From Puniceicoccales bacterium (lineage in GTDB: Bacteria; Verrucomicrobiota; Verrucomicrobiia; Opitutales; UBA953): 9,410 nt of DNA. Location of the stretch: NCBI GenBank assembly GCA_031289285.1, contig JAITPT010000282.1:1-9410 (forward strand), in the 5' to 3' direction. Of this stretch, positions 1 through 4,708 are shown piece by piece; the first letter of the stretch is position 1, and each line of letters starts with the position of its first letter. Under the pieces are notes generated by a model. The model did no database searches. It was not told the origin of the DNA and saw nothing but the letters and a program-made list of their open reading frames with translations. The position numbers and the translations under genes were made by a program.

Positions 1-20
1 CCCGCCCGCCCCGCCTTCGC

Positions 21-70
21 CGTCCGTGTCAGTCCGTGTCAGTCCGTGCCTGTCCGTGTGTGTCCGTGTT
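21..70. repeat. Decamer tandem repeat, five units
   Basis: Five consecutive 10-bp units in exact register, consensus NGTCCGTGTC, each differing from the next at one to three positions. The spacing is about one DNA helical turn. I see no reading frame with a recognisable product here. It lies beyond the 3' end of the TauE-type gene, near the left window edge, so what it belongs to on the left is unknown. It is probably a minisatellite. A role as a protein-binding array is possible but unsupported. Confidence 0.75.
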
Positions 71-127
71 TTCGCCGCCCTCCTGTCACCGCCGCCCCAC
101 CGCCCACCTCCCACTCACCCGCAAGTG

Positions 128-149
128 AAAAAGGGTCTGTCCCTTTTTT
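128..149 (-). terminator. A/T-stem hairpin downstream of the TauE-type gene, possible bidirectional terminator
   Basis: An 8-bp perfect stem (AAAAAGGG at 128-135, CCCTTTTT at 141-148) closes a 5-nt loop TCTGT, and a T-run follows on either strand. On the minus strand it lies about 45 bases after the permease stop codon, where an intrinsic terminator would be expected. The stem has only three G-C pairs, so it would be weak. The left arm plus loop start, AAAAAGGGTCTG, recurs in every 167-bp unit of the array at 2961-3795, so it may be a remnant of a dispersed repeat and not a dedicated terminator. Confidence 0.45.
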
Positions 150-194
150 GCCACACACCCATCTGTGTTTCCACTCAAAACAGCGAGCAACCCC

Positions 195-1013
195 TTAGCC
201 CAGCAACAACTTCAGACCGGCTATTGCGCCGAGGGCGAGGGCGAGAGTCTCAAAAGTTTTCTGGTTCACCCGCGCAATCAGTATCCGTCCCACCAAGGTT
301 CCCAGCAAGACAGCGGGCAACAAAAGCGCGTTAAAACGAAGACTGCCCGTGTTTATCAGACCCAAATCCGCCATGAACGGCACCTTCACCCAGTTGACGA
401 CCATGAAGAAAATCGCGCCCGTGCCCACAAACTCCATTTTCGGCAGACGCATCGCCAAAAAATAAATCGTCACTAACGGCCCCGCTGCGTTTGCCACAAG
501 CGTCGTGAACCCCGCCATCACCCCCGTCGCCGCGCCAAACACACGGGACACCTCCGCCACCGGTGCGCTACCCGCCACCGCGCCACCACCTGCCGCATTT
601 CCAGCGTCGCCATTTCCGGCGTCGTCGCTCGCCGCCTTTTTTTCCGCCCGACGCCTCCGCCAAACATGCAGCACCGTCAGCAATACCACAATTGCGCCAG
701 TGACAGTTTTCGCCTGTGCGTCGGAGATTTTTCCCATCGCAAAATACCCTGCGACGATGCCCACCAGTGCCCACGGCAGGAGTCGCCAAAAATACCGCCA
801 CACGAAGTGCCGTCTATATATTACTACCGCCACGAGGTCGGCGGCGATGAGCAGCGGAAGCACGACACCCGAAGCCGCTTTGGCGGGAAGTATCATTGCG
901 AACAAAGCCGCTGTCAGAGTGCCCGCGCCGTTGAACCCCGTCTTTGCGACGCCCGCCAGCAAGGCGGCAAGCAGCGCGAGTGCCCATTGCCAAACTTCAA
1001 AATTATCAGTCAT
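195..1013 (-). CDS. TauE/SafE family membrane permease (putative sulfite/organosulfonate exporter)
   Basis: A 272-residue integral membrane protein of the TauE/SafE (DUF81) family, whose characterised members export sulfite or related sulfur oxyanions and C2-C3 organosulfonates. The substrate here is unknown. The first half has the family-typical opening ALLAGVAKTGFNGAG (residues 17-31) and hydrophobic segments at about 31-66 and 78-116. The second half repeats the pattern with VANAAGPLVTIYFLA (173-187), resembling the family's ANAAGP motif, then segments at about 197-216 and 228-246 and a final helix at 255-271. The two halves are joined by a basic stretch (WRRRRAEKK, 118-126) and a low-complexity DAGNGDAGNAAGGG insert, encoded by a 15-bp direct duplication at 597-626. 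The ATG at 1013 is chosen because it gives normal family length and N-terminus. The frame stays open to a GTG at 1187, but that would leave only 28 bp to the divergent gene. No clear Shine-Dalgarno site precedes 1013. Confidence 0.85.
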   Translation of the reverse strand: MTDNFEVWQWALALLAALLAGVAKTGFNGAGTLTAALFAMILPAKAASGVVLPLLIAADLVAVVIYRRHFVWRYFWRLLPWALVGIVAGYFAMGKISDAQAKTVTGAIVVLLTVLHVWRRRRAEKKAASDDAGNGDAGNAAGGGAVAGSAPVAEVSRVFGAATGVMAGFTTLVANAAGPLVTIYFLAMRLPKMEFVGTGAIFFMVVNWVKVPFMADLGLINTGSLRFNALLLPAVLLGTLVGRILIARVNQKTFETLALALGAIAGLKLLLG

Positions 1014-1215
1014 CGCGGACACATTAGCCAGAGCCGCCGTCAAAAGAAAACCCAAAGCCACCACCGCCTGCCACCACCGCCGTCCCGCCGTCTCCCCGCC
1101 CTGCCCTTTTTCCGCCGCAACTTCCGTCGCAACCTTTCCCGCGCCGTGCTGTCCGCAGGGCATCGGCATTCCGCCGCTCTCAACCACAACAACCGTTCAC
1201 AACCACACACACGTT

Positions 1216-2754
1216 ATGACATCCCAATCCGCGCAACCCGCGCAACCTGCCCAATCCGCCCAACCCACAAAAACCGCGCAACCCGCGCAACCAACAAAGT
1301 CGGCCCTTAGCCGCCGCGACTTCCTCCGCAAAACTGCCCTCGCCGCCGTCGTCGCGCCGTGGCTCGTCCCTGCGGGCGTTGTTCGCGCGCAAGACGGTCG
1401 CCCAGTCCCCTCGAACCGCACGACCTTTGCGCTCATCGGTTGCGGCAACATGGGACCCGCCGGCCTGAACGCTGTCCTCGGCTACAAAGACGCGCAGGTG
1501 ATTGCCACTTGCGACGTGTTCCGCAGCCGCGCCAACAACTGGCGCGACAGAGTTGACAAACACTACAAAAACAAGGGCGCAACCGCCTACCAAGACTTCC
1601 GCGAACTACTCGCCCGCAAAGACCTCGACAGCGTCGAAATCGCCACCGGCGACTACTGGCACGTGCCGCTCGCTCTCGCCGCCATCCGCGCAGGCAAAGA
1701 CACCTATGTCGAAAAACCGCTCGGTGTCTCCGTGCGTTGGGCGCAAGTGCTCCGCGCCGAAATCAACAAACGCAAAGCCATTTTCCAATTCGGCACATGG
1801 CAACGCTCGCGTCCGCATTTCCGCCGCGCCGTCGAAATTGTCCGCAGCGGCCTCCTCGGCAAAATCAGCCGCGTCGAAGCGTGGGCACCGTCGTTGCAAT
1901 GGATGGACAACCGCTCGCTCGGCAACATCTTCGACCCCAAAAGCCGCATCCGCGCCCAGCACCTCGACAAATCCGCGCCGCCCGTGCCCGCCGACCTCAA
2001 CTACGACCTCTGGCTCGGCCCCGCACCGCAAAAACCCTACAACCCCATTCGCGTTTCCCCGCAAGGCATCTACCACAGCTCCGACTACGCGCTGGGCTTC
2101 CTCGCGGGCTGGGGCATTCACCCGCTCGACATCGCCCTCTGGGGTCTCGACGCCGACCTCGCTGCGCCCGTCTCCTACGACGCCAAAGGTCGCTTGCCCG
2201 ACGTGCCCGGTCTCTTCGACACGATTGCCACTTGGGACGTCCATGCCCGCTACCCCAACGGCACCGAGTTGCACTTTATGGACACCAGCGTCGCCCTTGA
2301 TGTCGCTGGTAAATCGCTCGGCAAAGGGCGTGTCGGCGGCGAAGGCACCACCTTCTTTGGCGAGGACGGCAAATGGCTCCACGTCAACCGCGGCGGTGCT
2401 CGCGCCAGCCATCCCGAAATCGGCAAATACCTCCGCATCGCCCGCAACGGCGGCGGCTGGCCTCCTGCTGGCGGCAAAGCCGATGAAGTCAAAGAGCCGA
2501 ACTGGGTGACGCTCCAAGCTGCCGAAAACGGTAGCCACTGGCACAACTTCATCGCCCGTGTGCGTGACCGCAAACCCACCCTCAATCCCATCGAAAGCGC
2601 GTTCACTGGCGACCTGATTTGCCACATTGCCAACGCCGCTATCCGTGTCGGGCGCTCAGTCAAATGGGACACAAAAAACGAAACCATCGTCGGTGACGCC
2701 GCCGCCAACGCCATCCTCGACCGCCCCGCCCGCGACCCGTGGGCAGTCGCCTAA
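1216..2754 (+). CDS. Tat-exported Gfo/Idh/MocA family NAD(P)-dependent oxidoreductase
   Basis: 512 residues. The family comprises NAD(P)-dependent dehydrogenases and some NAD-dependent glycosidases acting on sugars, inositols and their derivatives. The substrate cannot be named here. A Tat signal peptide carries SRRDFLRK (residues 32-39), a hydrophobic stretch ALAAVVAPWLVPAGVV (41-56) and a likely cleavage after VRA (56-58), predicting periplasmic location. The Rossmann fold starts at FALIGCGNMG (71-80), and the family's EKPLG motif is at 166-170. GIHPLD (300-305) matches the conserved GxHxxD region near the active site. The C-terminal part (HWHNFIARVRDRKPT...RDPWAVA) resembles the extra C-terminal domain common in Verrucomicrobiota and Planctomycetota members. 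The frame is open upstream to 505, but that stretch is antisense to the permease gene, so the ATG at 1216 is used. No good Shine-Dalgarno is visible. The n-region before the twin arginines is unusually long because of a 9-bp minisatellite. A strong terminator follows 42 bases after the stop, so it is probably monocistronic. Confidence 0.93.
   Translation: MTSQSAQPAQPAQSAQPTKTAQPAQPTKSALSRRDFLRKTALAAVVAPWLVPAGVVRAQDGRPVPSNRTTFALIGCGNMGPAGLNAVLGYKDAQVIATCDVFRSRANNWRDRVDKHYKNKGATAYQDFRELLARKDLDSVEIATGDYWHVPLALAAIRAGKDTYVEKPLGVSVRWAQVLRAEINKRKAIFQFGTWQRSRPHFRRAVEIVRSGLLGKISRVEAWAPSLQWMDNRSLGNIFDPKSRIRAQHLDKSAPPVPADLNYDLWLGPAPQKPYNPIRVSPQGIYHSSDYALGFLAGWGIHPLDIALWGLDADLAAPVSYDAKGRLPDVPGLFDTIATWDVHARYPNGTELHFMDTSVALDVAGKSLGKGRVGGEGTTFFGEDGKWLHVNRGGARASHPEIGKYLRIARNGGGWPPAGGKADEVKEPNWVTLQAAENGSHWHNFIARVRDRKPTLNPIESAFTGDLICHIANAAIRVGRSVKWDTKNETIVGDAAANAILDRPARDPWAVA
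1231..1293 (+). repeat. In-frame 9-bp minisatellite in the Tat signal n-region
   Basis: Seven 9-bp units, mostly GCGCAACCC or GCCCAACCC, with the fifth unit diverged to ACAAAAACC. They encode AQP-type tripeptides (AQPAQPAQSAQPTKTAQPAQP, written in units) at residues 6-26, just before the twin-arginine motif. The 9-bp period keeps the frame, so unit number can vary without disrupting the gene. Confidence 0.8.
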
Positions 2755-2763
2755 ACGACAAAC

Positions 2764-2788
2764 CGGACGGAAGCCCCGCCTTCCGCCG
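2764..2788 (+). other. GC-rich hairpin just after the oxidoreductase stop
   Basis: Arms at 2764-2773 and 2780-2788 pair over nine base pairs, with one bulged A at 2767 and a six-base loop. No T-run follows it directly. It sits immediately 5' of the strong terminator and may stabilise the mRNA 3' end or act as part of a double hairpin. Confidence 0.5.
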
Positions 2789-2795
2789 TTAAAAC

Positions 2796-2829
2796 AAGTG
2801 CGCCTCCGCAACGGAGGCGCACTTTTTTT
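2796..2829 (+). terminator. Strong Rho-independent terminator
   Basis: A perfect 13-bp stem (2796-2808 with 2812-2824) closes a 3-nt loop CAA and runs directly into a seven-T tract (2823-2829). It ends transcription of the Tat-exported oxidoreductase and insulates it from the repeat array downstream. The stem begins and ends with A-T pairs, so the reverse strand also has a partial U-tract, but no gene approaches closely on that side. Confidence 0.93.
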
Positions 2830-2910
2830 GGGGAGGGTGGCGGCGACGGATGGGCAACGGGCAGCAACGGTGCTTTTTGCCCCTTATGGAGTGCGCCAAC
2901 AGAGGGTGCG

Positions 2911-2951
2911 GAGTGCTCCTTCGCGCCGCCAACACCGTCTTCAAAGCGGCG
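2911..2951. repeat. Left flanking repeat of the 167-bp array
   Basis: The segment beginning GAGTGCTCCTTCGCGCCGCC and continuing AACACCGTCTTCAAAGCGGC aligns with 3803-3840 with a few substitutions and small gaps. Both copies lie just outside the tandem array and in the same orientation. An internal CGCCGC/GCGGCG pairing could form a small hairpin. Upstream, TTATGGA (2884-2890) also recurs before the right copy (3796-3802). Confidence 0.6.
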
Positions 2952-2960
2952 TAATGCATT

Positions 2961-3795
2961 GGTTGCCCGATGCTTACGATGTCTGCAAAAGTGGTGTCGG
3001 TGCTCGTGCCCCGCTTTGCCACCGCACTCACACGAGTGCTATGCTTGACCTCCAGTGCCTAACGAAAATCGGGAGTCAAAGGAAAAAGGGTCTGGCACTT
3101 TATTGTATTCCGGCACTTTTTTGTGATGGCTGCCGGATGCCTACGATGTCCGCAAAAGCGTTGTCGGTGCTCGTGCCTCGCTTTGCAACCGCACTCACAC
3201 GAGTGCTATGCTTGACCGCCAGTGTCGAACGAAAATCGGAAGTCAAAGGAAAAAGGGTCTGGCACTTTATTGTATCCCGGCACTTTTTTGTGCTGGCTGC
3301 CGGATGCCTACGATGTCCGCAAAAACGGTGTCGGTGCTCGTGCCCCACTTTGCAACCGCACTCACACGAGTGCGGTGCTCGACCGCCAGTGTCGAACGAA
3401 AATCGGGAGTCAAAGAAAAAAGGGTCTGGCACTTTATTGTATTCCGGCACTTTTTTGTGTTGGCTGCCGGATGCCTGCGATGTCCGCAAAAGCGTTGTCG
3501 GTGCTCGTGCCCCACTTTGCAACCGCACTCACACGAGTGCTATGCTTGACCGCCAGTGCCTAACAAAAATCGGAAGTCAAAGGAAAAAGGGTCTGGCACT
3601 TTATTGTATTCCGGCACTTTTTTGAGAGGGCAACCGGATGCCTACGATGTCGGCAAAAGTGATGTCGGTGCTCGTGCCCCGCTTTGCAACCGCACTCACG
3701 CGAGTGCGGTGCTTGACCTCCAGTGCCTAACAAAAATCAGAAGTCAAAGGAAAAAGGGTCTGGCACTTTATTGCATATTGGGTTGGCACTTGTTT
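2961..3795. repeat. Five tandem copies of a 167-bp unit
   Basis: Units begin with GGYTGCC-type or GGCAACC starts at 2961, 3128, 3295, 3462 and 3629, and the four complete intervals are exactly 167 bp. Copies share most positions. The first and last are the most diverged, and the fifth loses similarity in its last 20 or so bases. Each contains a GCACTC/GAGTGC hairpin (extended to a perfect 9-bp stem ACCGCACTC/GAGTGCGGT in copies 3 and 5), a GTCAAAGRAAAAAGGGTCTG block, two GGCACT motifs about 18 bp apart, and in copies 1-4 a terminal six-T run. Since 167 is not a multiple of three, successive copies are read in different frames, which argues against a coding repeat. No spacers of unique sequence are present, so it is not a CRISPR array. 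Confidence 0.95.
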
Positions 3796-3802
3796 TTATG
3801 GA

Positions 3803-3845
3803 GAGTGCTCCTCCGCGCCCGCCGACACCACTTTCGAGGCGAAAG
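3803..3845. repeat. Right flanking repeat of the 167-bp array
   Basis: Begins GAGTGCTCCTCCGCGCCCGC and matches the left flank at 2911-2951 in the same orientation. It ends in a perfect 6-bp hairpin CTTTCG/CGAAAG (3831-3845, 3-nt loop), with a six-T run five bases later (3850-3855). This could act as a weak plus-strand terminator, though the gap between stem and T-run is longer than usual. Confidence 0.55.
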
Positions 3846-3869
3846 AGCGTTTTTTCGGCACAATTGGTG

Positions 3870-4574
3870 CTACTTTACGGCACGGTGGAGGGCGACGACA
3901 CCAAAGGTGAGCAAATCGGCGTTCACGGCGGAAAAACCAACGCTGCGCAATTCCTGCGAAAAAGCGTCTGCGGCGGGGAAGTTCAAAATAGAACCGGCAA
4001 GGTAATCGTAGGCGTCTTTGTTGCCCGTGGCGACACGCGCCAGCCACGGCAAGATGCGACGTAAATAAAAGGTGTAGAACGGGCGAAACCACGCTCGCGG
4101 CTGCGTGAACTCCAAAACAAAGACCGCGCCGCCCGGACGTAACACACGAAAAATCTCCGCCAACCCCCGCGCCCTGTCCTGAAAGTTACGCACCCCGTAT
4201 GCCACCGTCACGGCGTCAACCGAGGCGTCGTCAAGCGGCAACGCCATGCAGTCGCCAAAGGCAAAACTGACGCGCCCGCCGAGAGCAGAGTCTTTTTGCG
4301 CAAGGCGCGAGCGGGCGACATCGAGCATCGGCTCGCAAAAGTCGAAGCCGCGCACCGTCGCATCCGGCGCGGCGGCGGCGAGCGCAAACGCCACATCGCC
4401 GCTGCCCGTGGCGAGATCGGCGACGACCCCCTTCCCGCCCAGAAACGCACCCGCACGGCGGGCGAGACGGCGCGTCCACCAGTGACATGCGCCGCCGCTG
4501 AGCAGCGTGTTTGCGAGGTCGTAGCGGCGGGCGATTTTGCCAAACATGGCGTTGATTTCAGAACCCTCGGGCAT
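3870..4574 (-). CDS. ubiE/menG: Demethylmenaquinone methyltransferase
   Basis: 234 residues, the normal size for the UbiE/MenG family of class I SAM-dependent methyltransferases, which methylate demethylmenaquinone to menaquinone (and in some organisms a ubiquinone precursor). Visible features: FGKIARRYDLANTLLS (residues 11-26), matching the family's N-terminal signature; the SAM-binding motif I VADLATGSGD (51-60); motif II GFDFCEPML (76-84); GDCMALPLDDASVDAVTVAYGVRNF (107-131), the family signature region; RVLRPGGA (143-150); and the C-terminal YDYLAGSILNFP...GVVALHRAVK typical of the family. The ATG at 4574 gives MPEGSEINAMFG and standard length. An in-frame ATG at 4607 adds 11 residues. 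The frame is open further to 4727, but that part translates a palindromic repeat. No strong Shine-Dalgarno precedes either ATG. It is divergent from menC-E, which supports a menaquinone role over ubiquinone. Confidence 0.94.
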   Translation of the reverse strand: MPEGSEINAMFGKIARRYDLANTLLSGGACHWWTRRLARRAGAFLGGKGVVADLATGSGDVAFALAAAAPDATVRGFDFCEPMLDVARSRLAQKDSALGGRVSFAFGDCMALPLDDASVDAVTVAYGVRNFQDRARGLAEIFRVLRPGGAVFVLEFTQPRAWFRPFYTFYLRRILPWLARVATGNKDAYDYLAGSILNFPAADAFSQELRSVGFSAVNADLLTFGVVALHRAVK

Positions 4575-4657
4575 GAGCGAGCGCAGGGTGCCGCCACGTC
4601 GCCGCATGGCAACCGCCGTTTTTCGGACGAGTTGAAGCGGCGCCAGAGGCGACGGCG

Positions 4658-4679
4658 GCACAGACAGGATTGTCTGTGC
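4658..4679. repeat. 22-bp palindrome between ubiE/menG and menC-E (REP-like or operator)
   Basis: Perfect 9-bp arms GCACAGACA and TGTCTGTGC surround a 4-bp centre GGAT. It lies in the 134-bp gap between the two divergent menaquinone genes. I believe similar CAGACA...TGTCTG palindromes are dispersed in many copies in Verrucomicrobiota and Planctomycetota genomes, which would make it a repeat element; this is recollection, not a search. Its location would also suit an operator controlling both genes. It overlaps a TTGTCT that could serve as a -35 element for menC-E, but no good -10 follows. Confidence 0.75.
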
Positions 4680-4708
4680 TACACTGGTTCGGCATTGTCG
4701 GGCGAAAC

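Larger units (their letters stand above)
2830..3869. other. Gene-poor intergenic region dominated by repeats
   Basis: About 1.04 kb without a convincing protein gene. It lies between the oxidoreductase terminator and the 3' end of the minus-strand ubiE/menG gene. Open frames run through it in several phases, but they translate the same 167-bp repeat in rotating frames and lack recognisable domains. Contents in order: about 80 bases with only a weak GGGCAA/TTGCCC pairing (2852-2857, 2877-2882), a left flanking repeat, five 167-bp tandem units, and a right flanking repeat. The final 25 bases before the ubiE/menG stop hold nothing I recognise. Confidence 0.8.

Noticed and set aside
1014..1187. 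58-residue N-terminal extension of the TauE-type gene from a GTG
   Set aside because: It would leave 28 bp for two divergent promoters and start sites, and family members start at the position of the ATG at 1013. It does encode a hydrophobic stretch, so it is not fully excluded.
505..1215. Long upstream extension of the oxidoreductase frame
   Set aside because: It is antisense to the TauE-type gene, is proline/alanine-rich with no domain, and would put the Tat signal in mid-protein.
3100..3528. Minus-strand frames through the array
   Set aside because: They are shadows of the same repeats, with no start signal and no recognisable fold.
2627..3625. 332-residue frame running from the oxidoreductase 3' end through the array
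   Set aside because: It crosses the strong terminator, overlaps the real gene in another frame, and repeats the same peptide in rotating frames because the unit is 167 bp. There is no ribosome site or domain.
2961..3795. CRISPR array
   Set aside because: Units are 167 bp, directly abutting, with no unique spacers and no cas genes in the window.
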